From Lentinus brumalis (Eukaryota; Basidiomycota; Agaricomycetes; Polyporales; Polyporaceae): a stretch of 64,000 bases of DNA. Position 1 is the stretch's first letter. Each line of letters begins with the position of its first letter. A program made the position numbers and the translations under genes. This document shows positions 1 to 11,563 of this stretch, piece by piece. Under the pieces are notes generated by a model that saw only the letters and a list, made by a program, of their open reading frames with translations, had not been told where the DNA came from and searched no databases. The stretch is taken from positions 310,001-374,000 of the forward strand of contig MARA01000019.1 of the NCBI GenBank assembly GCA_001792895.1, in the 5' to 3' direction.

Positions 1-758
1 AAAGTGTACATACAGGCTGGATGCTGACAACGACTTAGGGACTACCCGCTCGCGGTATACGTGTTCTCGAACGACCCGAAGTTCGAAGAGAAGGGTGCGT
101 ACATGTACATCTTAGGTTGCATGCGCCTGAGCTGACGGTTAACCTGCAGTGTTCAGCAACACGAAGAGCGGCGCGGCCGTGACGAACGAGACCGTTATCA
201 CCGCTGGAGGTACGTCGAGACAGCCAAGTACGTGTGGAGAGATCTCGAACGCTGACTGAGCGTCTTAGTACCCGGGCTGCCCGTCGGAGGAATCGGTCCC
301 AGTGGATGTAAGTATCCGCTTCCGCGGTGCGTATCAAGGCCTTGCGCTGACGCGTCACACAGATGGATACTACACCGGCAAGCACTGTTTCGAGCAGTTC
401 ACCCACTGGCGCGTGTCGCTGAAGAACCCCGGATGGTACGTCTCTCATGCCCCTCGCGACTGATTGCGTTCCGCGTGGTCCTAACCTCCCGTCACAGGGT
501 CGACAAGGTCGCCTTCGGGTTCCGGTACCCTCCGTACAAGGTCTGTCCTCCCCAATCTCCTTCCTCTCTTGTGCTGACGCGACGCGTACCGTGCAGCCCG
601 ACTACCAGAAGTACGTCAAGGGAATCACCAGCTCGCTCCCTCCCCGGCCCGGCACGCAGAGCGGCACGGCGAAGAGGTGGGCGTTCTGGCTTCTGTTCGC
701 ACTCGTGGGCGCGGGGTCGGTCGTGCTGACGCGGTCGCGGGGGCAGCTGAAGGCGTGA
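1..758 (+). CDS. 3' part of a C-terminally membrane-anchored protein, function not recognised
   Basis: Several short exons joined by GT-AG introns read in one frame to a stop at 756-758; the gene starts left of the window. The readable part has a Cys-containing segment (YPGCPSEES around 270, then GKHCFEQFTHW around 375-410), then a short linker. It ends in a hydrophobic stretch (AFWLLFALVGAGSVVL, about 685-732) followed by the short basic tail TRSRGQLKA. This suggests a type I membrane or tail-anchored protein with an extracytoplasmic domain. I do not recognise the family, and the exon borders before 400 are tentative. Confidence 0.5.
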
Positions 759-1180
759 TGCAGATGGCGTCCGGTTTAGATCTCGAGTACTTGCGGTTGT
801 ACGATATGTAGTGAGTTCCCTTGGTGCGGGCTTCCCGCGTCGTCTCCGGGGGTTCTGCGCGTTCTCGGTGTGTTTTCCCTCGCTCGTGTACCTTCTTGGA
901 CTTTCTTGTTACTGTACGACCTGTGTGCAGCGGACCCATATGTATGCTATGTTCGAGTCCCTCCTTTGGGGGACTCGGAGACCGTTTGGTAGAGTGAGTG
1001 ACGAGTTTCGCTTACTAGTAGAGTTCAGTACAAGTCGACTTGCGGTTGCCAGAACCCGCCGGGTTCAGGTATGTTTTCACACGACCGTGACAGAACGCGT
1101 TATGTCACGCGCGTTGCCGTCGCGTCCGCGTCGCTGACCTTCGTCCACGCACTCCCCTCACCACGACGTCCCTCATCAAC
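759..1180. other. Intergenic, 3' UTR and promoter
   Basis: No coding exon supported. It should hold the 3' UTR of the left-edge gene and the promoter of the gene starting at 1181. Short open frames here lack splice context and family motifs. Confidence 0.5.
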
Positions 1181-2212
1181 ATGTCCCATAACGCTTCTTC
1201 TCCTGTGCCTGGCGATTCTGGAGCCAACAAGCGCAAGCGTGGCATTACGCGTGGTGAGAGCTGCTGATTCGACCGCGGCGTCTGGCTTGCGCTCTCAATC
1301 TCATGACGGCAATTCAGACGAGCTCGACCTGACCCAGAAGCTGACTGAATACGACGATGAGGTGAGTAATTACTGGGATGATACTCGATTTCGTTGTGTC
1401 ATGCCAATATGTGTCTGCGTAGACCGTCGAAGCAATGCGCGTCCGCATCCTCGAGCTCGAGCAACAACTCGCCGCTGCCGCTGCGCCACCCTCCGCAAAA
1501 CGACAGAGGAAGTCGACTGCGGCTGCAGATGCTACCGCTCCTGATGACGACGATGCTCCCGCTGCACCGACGCCGGCGCAGCAGAAGAAGGAAGACAAGA
1601 AGCACCAAGCGCAAATCAAGAAGCTGTTTGACCGGTAAGCGCTGTCCCACCTTCCCGTAATCCTCCCACACACCATGCTTACTCAACAACCGTGTCAGCC
1701 TGAAGAAGGAATGCAAAGCGGCAGACGTCAAGTTCCAGGGCTCCGCCAAGAGTGTCAAGTTCGACGAAGTGTTGGAGAAGGTCGAGTTCGACGCGCTATT
1801 CAAGGATCGCGGCACGCTCGTCCAGCCCACGCCGCAGAACAAGCCAAAGTCCACTGTCACGATCATTGACTTCAATGCATCCCAGGCAGAGGCTTTCTTC
1901 AGCGAGGGCGGCGCGAAGCTCGATACGCTCAAGGGAACGCGCTGGACTATCGGCGGTGCGTGCTTCTACCTCTTCCCCCTCGGACCTGAAGCGTAATGTC
2001 GACCTGGATGTATAGGTGGTCCGCGCTTCGCCAAGTCCGAGAAGATTGGCGCCTGCGACGTCCGCATACAGAGCATGAGCGTGCAGTACTCTGCTAACTC
2101 GATGAAGGCGACGCTCAAGTTCGATGTGCACGAGGTTGGCGGTGGCTCCGTCTACGGTACCTCTCACAAGTCCTACGGCTTTGGACGCTTGGGCGGCGGC
2201 CTGTTCTTTTGA
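1181..2212 (+). CDS. Conserved hypothetical protein with basic, low-complexity N-terminus
   Basis: Five exons (1181-1253, 1318-1361, 1423-1634, 1699-1955, 2016-2212) keep frame through four canonical introns and give 260 residues. The N-terminal third is charged and Ala-rich: NKRKRGITR near the start, then EQQLAAAAAPPSAKRQRK, which looks like a nuclear localisation signal next to a short helical or coiled segment, followed by an acidic DDDDAP run and a Lys-rich stretch. The C-terminal half is a compact domain ending in a Gly-rich tail (SYGFGRLGGGLFF). No signal peptide or membrane segment is visible. The family was not recognised; a nuclear role is an inference from the basic motifs only. Confidence 0.75.
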
Positions 2213-3179
2213 ATACGCGGCTTCCGTGCTGTTGTGCGAATATACCTGTACTTACCTATCTGTACCGTCGCCTGTAATCTTTCGTATACCTTACTCGACC
2301 TTACTTTCGCGATTTTTGATCGACCGGGCCGATGGCACTCAAGCGCCAACCTCTTTCGAATACAACGCAGCCACAAGGTCCTCGTTCTGCTTCGTTCTGC
2401 TACATATGTGAGTAGTCACTCAGTCTACCTCGGTGTTGTATTGACAACGACAAACGCACGAACTCGTCTGTGTAGTCAGACCAAGACAACCTCCATCAGC
2501 CCCCTTCTTCATCTGTGGACAGACACGATCGGTACTACATACTTCTGGTAATACCCACTGATATGCTCCGGTATACGCATATCCGCCGCACCCTGCCGCA
2601 CCTTGCAACAAGGCTCAAGCTTGCAGAACTTGCAAGTTGTGCGCCGTCGTTTGATTTCACACGTTCCCCAACATTCCCCCGCAAGCGTCGTGCCGCCGGT
2701 AGGTTGCCCATGGAGACCGGAAATGGCAGAACACTTTGTGGCTCGATAAGGGAATCTTTCATGATTACCTGCGTCCACCCGAGGGCGTTGCGAGGGGTCG
2801 CTGGGAACAGAACGTCAGAAAGTTCCTCCTGATGGCACGCCTCGGCGGCCTCGCAGACGGAATGCGACCAGCGGACGCGGCTAGACACGGCACCGAATCC
2901 CGATGGCAATTAGGCCCATATCACGTCCTCATCCCGCACGCCGTATATAAGACGCGGCCAGCACATAGGACGCCCCCAACCTTTCTCTCCTCCACTTTCC
3001 TTCCCTCGTGGTCCGGTCTCGAAGGCCCTTTCCTTCTTTCTGCACTCGCAGCTAGTCTGTCTCTGTTGTTTCTCCTGCAGCAACTCCACAGCTAGTCTGT
3101 GTCCTCGGCCGTTCACTTAGCTCCCCTCCGAACATCTTGCCAAGTGCTTTCTTTTGATCTTTCGAAAGTATCAATCAAG
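2213..3179. other. Intergenic region with promoter of the secreted repeat protein
   Basis: About 970 bases without a supported gene. Open frames on both strands between 2500 and 3000 have no recognisable motif and no consistent splicing. The right end carries a TATA box and a long pyrimidine-rich stretch typical of fungal core promoters, both serving the gene at 3180. Confidence 0.5.
2943..2950 (+). promoter_or_regulatory. TATA box of the secreted repeat protein gene
   Basis: GTATATAAGA lies about 235 bases before the start codon at 3180 and is followed by CT-rich tracts (about 2970-3060). This fits a core promoter with a long 5' UTR. No binding evidence beyond sequence. Confidence 0.5.
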
Positions 3180-4556
3180 ATGGTCAGACTCGCCTCTATC
3201 ATTTTCCTCGCCCTCGGTGGTCTCGCCGTTGCTGCCCCCATCCGGGTCAATCGTCGCGCGTTCCAGCTCCTCGAGTACGTCGCGCTTTCCGCACACGTGT
3301 AGCGAGCACGCATCTGACATGAAGGTTCTCAGCTACGCCGACTTCCAGATCTCTGACGGCACGGCGGGTAACGCCAAGGCCAAAGCCAACGCGGTCTTCG
3401 TCGACCCCTTTGCTGGGGTCGACCTCGCGACGGTCGACGATGACACCCTCGACGCCGTTAAGACCATGCGTGAGGCTGCTGAGGATGCCGAGACGGAGCA
3501 GTTCAACCCGGCCATCGACGCCGCTTCGGGCGCCGAGGCCGATGCGCTCCAAAACGGCAAGATCCAGAACAAGGTACTCAAGCTCACGGGCGAGATCCAG
3601 GCCCTGAACATCCAGGTGCGTTGCCTTCGTCCTCTCACACTGTGAACGACGGGCTGATGACTCGTGTGTATCTGTAGATCGCGCAGGCGAAGGCCTCCGG
3701 CGACGACACCTCGGACCTCGAGGATAAGGTCGCAGAGGAGCAGACTAAGCTCAACTCGAACATCAAGTTGGACACCGCCGCTGCTGGCCAGGCCTCCAAG
3801 GGCGTGACTGGCGGCAGCGCTAGCACCGGCACGAACAACGCCGCTGCTAAGGCCTCGTCCTCCGCGAAGGCCTCCTCGACCAAGGCTGCTGCTTCGTCCA
3901 CCAAGGCTGCTGCTTCGTCCACCAAGACTGCGTCTTCGTCCAAGGCCACGACCGCCGCAGCTACTGGTGGCTCCGATGCCTCCACCTTCACGTTCGCTGT
4001 CCAGGAGTAAGCTGTCTCCCGCTCGCAATCGTTCTTGGTCGCTAACGCTCGTACACCAGCTACGCCGACTTCCAGATCTCCGACGGCACTGCCGGCGACG
4101 CCGAGGCCAAGGCGAATGCCGTCTTCGTCGACCCGCTCGCCGGCCTCGACCTCGCCACCCTCGACGACAGTGTCGCGGACAACATGGAGACGATGCGCAA
4201 GGCTGCTGAGGCTGCCGAGACCGACGACTTCAACCCCGCGATCGACGCTGCCTCCGGCGATGCTGCCGAAGCGCTCCAGAACGGCAAGATCAAGAACAAG
4301 GTGCTCAAGCTCACCGGCGAAGTCCAAGTTCTCAAGATCAAGCTCGCGAAGGCGCAGGCTTCTGGTGACGATACGTCTGACATTGAGGACAAGATTGCCG
4401 CGGAACAGTGCGTATTCCAATTCCACTTCGCTTCTCTTGTCAATCTTGCGACCCGAGACATCGAGGCTGACCGCTCTCGCCTGCAGGAAGAAGCTCGACA
4501 CGAACATTGCGACCGACAAGGCACACGCCGGCGACGCGTCCCAGGGCGTCGCGTAA
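3180..4556 (+). CDS. Secreted protein with two tandem ~115-residue repeats and a Ser/Ala/Lys linker
   Basis: Five exons (3180-3274, 3333-3615, 3678-4006, 4060-4407, 4487-4556) encode 374 residues. Residues 1-20 are a signal peptide (MVRLASIIFLALGGLAVAA). Two copies of one domain follow, each opening with DYADFQISDGTAG and containing VFVDP, FNPAIDAASG, LQNGKI.NKVLKLTGE and KAQASGDDTSD-type segments. They are separated by a low-complexity linker of repeated SSTKAA units. The introns that begin both repeats split the same GA|C codon before TACGCCGAC, so the repeat arose by exon duplication. The later introns differ: repeat 1 has one after its LTGEIQALNIQ segment, repeat 2 one in AAEQKKL. No catalytic motif is evident. 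It resembles small secreted proteins common in Agaricomycetes; a cell-surface role is inferred. Confidence 0.85.
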
Positions 4557-4955
4557 GCTGCTCCTATGTCTCAGTGTGCTCGTGTTCTCCCCTAGCTCTA
4601 GCTGTGTTCCCTCCCCCGGGTCGCTCTCATTCACCCGCAATTGCTGCACAGAAACACTTTGTACCGTTAGCTCACCTTTTGATTTGTTGCAATTTCACTG
4701 GATTCGGAGAGAAAAATCAGTTGTGTGCGGTGTGTGGCTTGTTGTCGACGTATGGTGTGTGGTGCGTGCGCTCACTGTGCGCTGCATGTGCTTTTCGAAT
4801 CGTCCCGTCCATACTATGTATATATGTGGTCGCGCGGAGCGGTGATGGCAGGAAAAAGGCGTCTTCGCTATCGGGTATTCTCCACTTCAACCGTCTTGCT
4901 AGGCAAACTCCTACATATGACATGCCAGTATCACAGATCACAGTTTCAGTCAACT
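4557..4955. other. 3' intergenic between convergent genes
   Basis: About 400 bases between the stop codons of two convergent genes. It should contain both 3' UTRs and polyadenylation signals; no gene or repeat was seen. Confidence 0.5.
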
Positions 4956-6888
4956 TCAGTCCTTCTGCGGCCCGCCCTTGTTGATCGTCTCCTCCCACTT
5001 GACATTGCTGGGAGCCTTGACCGCCCACTCCGCCTTCAGGCTCACCGCCTTGCCAGCGGGCAAAGAACATACCCACTCGTACATCCCGTCCTTCTCCCCG
5101 CCCTTCCCGTTCTCCAAGTTCGACCACCGCGCCTTGGCGTTCTGAACCTCGCCTTCCAGAAGGACGGCGACCTCTTCGCCGTCCTTGACCTGCGCGAGCC
5201 CCTCGGGTTTGCGCAGCATAACCTTGATGTTCGCATTTTCATCGCCTAGGGGATAGCGTCGCGGATGACGAGCTTCGGGATGTCGAACGTGTGCCCATTC
5301 GTCGCCGCGATGATAATCGTGCGCGTGGTAGTCTTCGTCGGCTCGTCAAAGGTCCGGCCCGCCTCGTGTTCAGTACGCGACTGCTGGGTATACGTGACAC
5401 GGAGAGCGGTGTCGCTGCCGAGGACGCAATTGAAGCTCTCGTTCACGCCGATGAGCTACCGTCGAACTCAGCAAGTGTGTCGAAAGACGAATCCTGAAGG
5501 GAGTACGCACATTGAGCGAGGTCTTCGTGATAAAGCCGGCGTCCATGTAGACACTCACGGGTCCCGCGAGAAGCTCGTAGTCGCTCGTGTTCTTGATGGT
5601 CCCCACGATGAACGCCGCGGTGTCCTTGCGCGGAACACTCACGTACTTCAGATCAGCCTTGAAGTCGAGCATTGCGATCGACACCCTGTGTGCAATTCCA
5701 TCGCTCATCAGGGTGACATGCCCATCAACGTGATAGGAGAGCGACAGAGGACTGTGATGGACAGTGGTGGGCGGGGCCGGCGGGCCAGAGGCAGCAGTGA
5801 CTTCCTCGACATCGACCTCGCTGAGCGCGTGGTCACGATTCGCGGACTCTGGAGTCATGCTCATCCTAGTCATGGCGCGGTGCCTCTCACGCGCCAGAGC
5901 GAGTGCTTGGGAAGACTGTGCAGTCAGACCGGTCCGCGGGACCGCTGGCAGTGGCGGTTGAGCAGGGGCTTGAGGAGAAACCTTGGAAGGATCAAGGACG
6001 GGGACTGACAGGTTACGGAGTGCCTGCGAATTGGCGGTGCTGAGAGTGAGGACGGTGTCGGTCCAATCTTCCCCGGTGTTCTGAGTGATGTTGGCGCAGT
6101 ACAAGAGCGATACCTCGGAGGACGGCTTCCCCTCTGACGTGCTGGCTAGCAGGTCATAGTACGGCTGCCAGCTCGCGCCAGTAACGACTGTGCGAAGACA
6201 CGGTCAGTATGCGACAACACGTTCGGAGAACATGATGGACGTACGATACGTGAGCTGGAATGTAACCTCGCAAGCGCGCTTGGCGAGAATGGTTGCGACA
6301 ACGCGCCCGGCAGTCTCGCCTATGCTGGCGTTGTTGAGCAACCAAAGCTGCTTGTTCAAGGAGGCAATCGCCCCGTCGCACGCCATAACTGCCTTCATCG
6401 CCTTAAGCTTGCGCTGCACAAACCGATCCATAAACACGTCCATCTCCGTGGTGGGAGTGCCATTTGCGAGCGATTTGGCTGCATTGTCAAGCATGTCGTA
6501 CTCGCTCAGATGCACGTTTCGTTCGATCTCTAAAGTCTTGATGGTCATTTCCAGGTTCTTCAAGGCATCCGCATTCTTTCTCGGTCGTGGTCCGGGAGCA
6601 TTAGAGAGCTGTGTGTCGCAGGAGATGTCGAAGACTCGGGCATCGGAACCGAGTCCGTGAATGCGAGGTGACTGCGTGTCTACACGGCTAGACAGACTTG
6701 TTATCTCGAGCATATTTCTGCCGCCCTGCAAACGAAGGAGTGTCAGCAAGAATATACATGCTTGAAAGCGTACTCACCGTCAGATTGATCGTGAACGTAC
6801 GTGTTAACTCGGCACTCGAAGACTGGAAGATCGTCACGGCCTGCACCGGCTGGTCGGCTGCATTAAGAGCTATCGTCGTGGACGACAT
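4956..6888 (-). pseudogene. DUF4140/DUF4139 family protein, copy A, single-base frameshift in exon 4
   Basis: Exons (reverse) 6778-6888, 6245-6725, 5511-6187 and 4956-5455 match the other copies in borders and phases. The N-terminal DUF4140-type part has VTIFQSSSAELTRTF, then RIHGLGSDARVFDISCDT and a helical hairpin ending LNKQLWLLNNAS. The C-terminal DUF4139 part starts VTGASWQPYYDL and has CANITQNTGEDWTDTVLTLS. Exon 4 is 500 bases where copies B and D have 501. After VIRDAIP the frame meets TAG; adding one base in the G run at 5249-5252 restores LGDENANIKVMLRKPEG. All else is conserved, so this is a very young pseudogene or a homopolymer sequencing or assembly error. Intact length would be 589 residues. 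The biochemical role of the family is not established in fungi. Confidence 0.85.
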
Positions 6889-7238
6889 GATGGTCGTAGA
6901 TAAGTTGGCTCGAGAGTCGAGAGCCTTCGGCGCGATGGAGGGGATGTTATATATGCTTTCCCCCGGTCGTCTGATGCTTCCTGCGCGACGTCGAGCTTGC
7001 TGCGCAGTGATGGTTCCTCTAAACCCCCCTCCCCTCTCCCGCGTCAAGAACACAAGCCATCCTTCACCGGCAGAGACCGTCATAGTGTCCAGGCGAAAGA
7101 TAACGTTCGGCTTGTACAACACAACACGAACACGTACCTCTATTTCTGCACCCGTAACGTATTGCAATTGAATACAACACACGCAAACCCCTGCAATATA
7201 CTGATCGTACAGAACGTTCTCTACCTTTGAGACATGTA
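6889..7238. other. Intergenic between two reverse-strand genes
   Basis: About 350 bases. It contains the TATA box of copy A and the 3' UTR of the CK2 beta gene. Nothing else is supported. Confidence 0.5.
6947..6954 (-). promoter_or_regulatory. TATA box of DUF4139 copy A
   Basis: On the reverse strand TATATAAC lies about 60 bases before the copy A start codon at 6888. Copies B, D and E have AT-rich TATA-like elements at similar spacing. Confidence 0.5.
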
Positions 7239-8224
7239 TCACGCATTCTCTTCCAGCTCCTCCAACCGAGCAATTTGCCTGCCAGGATGGTATCAGTATG
7301 GCGATAGCACAGTGGGCAGACTGCGCACCTGTCCCTGACCGCCTCTTGCCACCTCTGCAGCTTCGCGATCTCGTTCACCTGGAAGCCGAAGATACGTGGC
7401 CGATATCGGTCAGCCTTCGATGCTACGCTTGCGGTGCTCATGCCCTCGCCAACGCCCTCTGCCTGCGCCTCCTGCTCTTCTCGGATCCGCCGGCTTCGCC
7501 GACTGCTGTCGACCTCGCCACCGCGCCCTGGGAGACCAAGTTCGACGGGGCCGGTCTTCGGTGGGATGAGGTTTGGGTATACAAGGAAGAGGAGGTGGGG
7601 GAAAGAGGTGCCGAAGTATGCGCCGTCGATGGAGCCATGGCGCGAGGACTTTGGGGAGTAGATGTCTTCGCAACGTCCGCAGTACAGCTTGACGGACTTC
7701 TCGTACGGCACGTCGGTGAGGCCGACAGGGAGGAGGGGCTGAGATTGGCAGAGTACGCGTGGGCAGCGTCCAAAGTCTGCTCGCTTGTATTTCTCGAGCT
7801 GGGAACGGGCGATGTGGCGACGTGGGGGTGGGTCGGGATGCATGACCAGAGAAGTAGAAGTGCGTACCATCTTTGCGAGACCGCGTGCTGTCACTATCCA
7901 CCTCGCGTGAATCAAGCCGTACAAGAGACGCGCCTGGAGGTCTAGGTTGCCCCTGAGGTCATCTTGGATCTCTTCGTCTACTACGGCGAAATGAGCCTAA
8001 GAGTGCACATGTCAAGGTCGCCTGAACGCACCCAAGTTGTCTGTGATCATGTCCAAAGCCTGCGCATAATGCTGAACCTCCGTATTGAGGCCCGTCAGGT
8101 TGAATCGGTCCAGGATGTAGTCCTCCTCGACCTCGCAGAAGTACTCATTGCCTTTAGACGACAAAAACCACGAGATCCACTGCATTCTCATGAGATGACG
8201 CATGCTGCAATCGAGCAAGTACAT
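7239..8224 (-). CDS. CKB1: Casein kinase II regulatory (beta) subunit
   Basis: Regulatory subunit of the CK2 Ser/Thr kinase, forming the dimer that links two catalytic subunits. The reverse strand reads [22 protein letters not shown], then [39 protein letters not shown] and [16 protein letters not shown]. The zinc site follows as CPRVLC and, 23 residues on, CGRC. The family signature [23 protein letters not shown] and a C-terminal extension end with [13 protein letters not shown], stop at 7239. Introns were placed near 7970-8030 and 7270-7330. The N-terminal exon is uncertain: upstream sequence near 8290-8330 could add an acidic EEVSTGSGSDYS-type leader joined by an intron, so the true start may lie near 8340. 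Basidiomycete orthologues share this organisation. Confidence 0.92.
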
Positions 8225-8621
8225 ACCGAGCTAGAGATGGTTCAGAATATTGCGCAAGGATCGGAAGTTGCAGCCACTTACTTTGAGTAGTCGGAACCTG
8301 ATCCAGTCGAAACTTCCTCCACTGCGAGTGTGTCTCATCAGCATTTCTGTACTGTAGATAGGACCGCGGCAGTACTGACTGTTCAAAAAGTTGCGCTTAT
8401 GGCGAGATGGTGGTAGGAGGGAAGATGCAGCCTAGTGGCTGAGTCCGATTACAAGTCGTTACTTACTCTTTGTATAAGTATTAAGCATTGCTCATCTATG
8501 AGCTGGACGTACGGTTCTCAAGCAAAGTAAGTAGCCTCGCCTCTTACCACCATCTCTTTCATCCTGTAACTCCTGGGTATGACAAGGTAGTACTCTCGCC
8601 GCCAGAAGTATCTCGCCGCAC
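8225..8621. other. Intergenic between divergent genes, possible first exon of CK2 beta
   Basis: Head-to-head spacer between CK2 beta and the GUP1-type gene. The part at 8285-8345 may be the first exon of the kinase subunit. The remainder should hold both promoters. Confidence 0.4.
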
Positions 8622-10797
8622 ATGCTTGGGGACGCCGTGCTAGAGATGCCATCCGACCTGCGACCAACAGCCACTTTCGAGCTGGACTCGCCTACGCGAC
8701 GAGCGTATAGGCCAAAGGGAATCACCAGACTTACCGTGGATATACCCTCATCATACAACCCTGAACGTCGAGCGGAGGAACACCCAACGCCGCGATGGAG
8801 AACGCCGGAATTCATACTTTATTACGTGGCGTTCGCGCTCGCGGTCCCACTCATGGTATGGATACCATACCGACTCAGCACGCGTGCGTACTCATTTCAC
8901 TCTTGAGCGTGAAGATGCACTGATACGCGAAGAGCAGCTTCTCATCCAAACTACCCGTTCTACGAGAGTTCGCTTTCACCGGGATGGCTGTTCGGACGAC
9001 AAGTGGTGAGTGAACCTCGGACTTCCATGCGCCAGAGCAGCGCGACTCGACGTGAGCGAGGCTGAACATTTTCGTTTGTAGGACAACAGCGATAGGCAGT
9101 ACCGGGCCTTTCGGAATGGCCTCCTCCCTTTGATTCTCCTTGCCAGCGCATTTCTGGGCTTCAAATACCTGTATACTCTCGTTGCACACAAGACTCGCCC
9201 GTCGTCAGATAGCAATAACTTATTCCTTGTCCCTTTCCTGGTCACATTCTCTACCGTCATGCTATTCACCCTGCACGGCTCGAGCGCCGTGAAAGTCTTC
9301 GCCATCCTCACCGCGAACTACGCCCTCGCGAAGGCATGCGGCGGGTCCAAGGCCGGACCAGTCCTAACATGGGTCTTCAACGCGCTCGTCTTGTTCAGCA
9401 ACGAGCGGTACACCGGGTACCGGTATGCGGATCTCCACCCGTGGCTGGCGAACATGGTGCGTCCCTACCTACGCTCGACCGACCTCGCTGACCTGACTAG
9501 CCCATAGGACGCATGGGAGGGGCTGTACCCGCGGTGGTATGTCAGCTTCAACATCACCATGCTCCGCCTCGTCTCGTTCGGTATGGACTACTACTGGGCG
9601 TGCAACCGTGCGGGGCTGCCTGATGTGAGTGGGAAGACTCGACGCCTTTATGAGTGCTCATTGGTGCTTCAGACAGGCGGCGTGCTGCCAGACAAGCTGA
9701 GATCACGCGTGAATCACGATCTGGAGACGTACTCGTACACAAACTACCTGGCGTACGCGATATACCCGCCACTGTACATCGCCGGGCCTATCATGACGTT
9801 CAATGACTTCATGTGGCAGGTGCGCATCCCCCGCTTTGGACAATATCTATACTCACAGATTGCGCCGCAGCTCCGGAGACCTGTCTCGCTCAGCTGGCGA
9901 GCCACGCTCGGCTACCTCGCCCGCTTCGTCGCGTGCATTATGACGCTCGAGTTCATCCTCCACTTCATGTACGTCGTGGCGATCAAGGACCGGAAGGCGT
10001 GGGTTGGGTACTCCGCCGCCGAGCTGTGCATGGTTGGCTTCTGGAACCTCATCGTCGTCTGGCTGAAGGTGCGCCTCCCCGCTTTCGTCCGCATCCGCCC
10101 ATCTGATCTGTCCCTAAGCTTCTCGTTCCATGGCGCTTCTTCCGCCTCTGGGCGCTGGCTGACGGGATGGACCCGCCGGAGAACATGGTGCGCTGCATGG
10201 CGAACAACTACTCGACGCTCGGCTTCTGGCGCGCGTGGCATCGCAGCTACAACCTCTGGATCATCCGGTACATCTACGTCCCGCTCGGGGGCACGAGGAA
10301 CCGCGTCGTGACGAGTGTGCTCGTGTTCACGTTCGTCGCGCTCTGGCACGACCTCTCGTTCAAGCTCCTTGCGTGGGGCTGGCTCGTCAGTCTCTTCATC
10401 GTCCCCGAGATCACAGCGCGGTACCTGTTGCCGTCGTCCAGGGTCAGTTGCCGTCCGGTGGATCGCTTCTGCCGTTGCTGACAGCGAGTGTAGGTTGGCG
10501 ACAAGGCATGGTACAGACATGTCTGTGCGGCAGGCGCGGTGCTGAATATCCTGATGATGATGACCGCCAACTTGGTCGGGTTCGTCATCGGCACGGACGG
10601 GATCAAGTACATGATACGCCAGATCATCGACAGCTGGCAAGGTATACAATTCATGCTCATCGCATGCGCATGCCTCTTCGTCGGTGTCCAGGTAATGTTC
10701 GAGTACAGGTGAGTAGAGGTTCCGCTCACATACTGAGGCGTGCTGATGGCATTGCAGGGAGGAAGAAGCACGTCAGGGGATATATCGCCGTTGTTGA
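8622..10797 (+). CDS. GUP1: Membrane-bound O-acyltransferase, GUP1 type
   Basis: MBOAT family acyltransferase of the ER. In yeast, Gup1 remodels GPI anchors by adding a long acyl chain to lyso-GPI and affects glycerol uptake and lipid rafts. At least eight exons join in frame. The soluble N-terminus ends [26 protein letters not shown]. Next come [30 protein letters not shown], several transmembrane segments, [23 protein letters not shown] and the MBOAT core. That core has [23 protein letters not shown] and the catalytic-His segment [18 protein letters not shown]. The last exon starts at 10757 and ends [15 protein letters not shown] 8622 was taken as start; a second in-frame ATG at 8646 is possible. 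Length about 590 residues, normal for the family. Confidence 0.92.
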
Positions 10798-11107
10798 GAG
10801 TGGGGTGGGAGGATGTTATGTAGAGTACACTATGATCAGGCTACAGTCACTGCACTCAGGCTCCTGCATCCCGTTAATGTTGTTCTCGTTGACCCAATCA
10901 ACCACATCACACGCCCGTATCTAAGATTCATTCCATAAGTTACATAGGTTCGTCGACTTGAGCTGTCGTTGCGCCTACCCCGAGTCGCGCCGTCGTATCA
11001 CGTAGCGGCGGGCGGCTGGCCCGTCTCTCCATTCTGACAGCGACCACCATCATCGTGTTTCCCGCCTCCCCCGACATTCGTTTCTTGCTTGTTACACCTC
11101 AGTCATC
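10798..11107. other. Intergenic spacer
   Basis: About 310 bases holding the 3' UTR of the GUP1-type gene and the promoter of the small membrane protein gene. No other feature seen. Confidence 0.5.
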
Positions 11108-11563
11108 ATGTCCACCGACTACCACTACGAACGCCTCCCTACGAGCGATGAGAAGCGCAGGATCCCGCGCCAGGAGCCCACGAGCGATATCAGGGAGCTG
11201 CACCGTCGCCTCGAGCAAGACCCGCGTTTCAACCCGCCGACGCCCTCTGCGTGGAAGCGGATTGCGCTCGTCATCTTCATGCTCGCGCTCTTCTGGCTGG
11301 GGTTGAAGATGCGCCTGAACGCGATAGAACAAACCACGGATCCCAAGGTCGTGCACGCACAGAGGTACGTTACTATGTTGCGTTGTCCAGCTGCCGTGGA
11401 CCGGGAGCTGAGCAACCAGGTCGTTGTGATGCTGGATGTGTGGTTGCGGTTGTGCAGGTACTCGAAGGAATACAAGTTCCGCCCTGCGGCTAGCCCTGTC
11501 ATCACGGAGAAGCTGAAGGATGGGCGTACGCGGGTGCGGGGTGCTGCTCCTACCTTCCGGTGA
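11108..11563 (+). CDS. Small single-span membrane protein, unknown function
   Basis: Two exons (11108-11365 and 11459-11563) give 120 residues. The N-terminus is hydrophilic and charged (MSTDYHYERLPTSDEKRRI). One transmembrane helix lies near residues 50-68 (RIALVIFMLALFWLGLKM). A short tail runs through QRYSKEYKFRPAASPVI to VRGAAPTFR. The layout fits a small organelle or ER membrane protein conserved in Agaricomycetes, but I do not recognise a named family. It lies on the same strand as the GUP1-type gene. Confidence 0.8.
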   Translation: MSTDYHYERLPTSDEKRRIPRQEPTSDIRELHRRLEQDPRFNPPTPSAWKRIALVIFMLALFWLGLKMRLNAIEQTTDPKVVHAQRYVTMLRCPAAVDRELSNQVVVMLDVWLRLCRYSKEYKFRPAASPVITEKLKDGRTRVRGAAPTFR

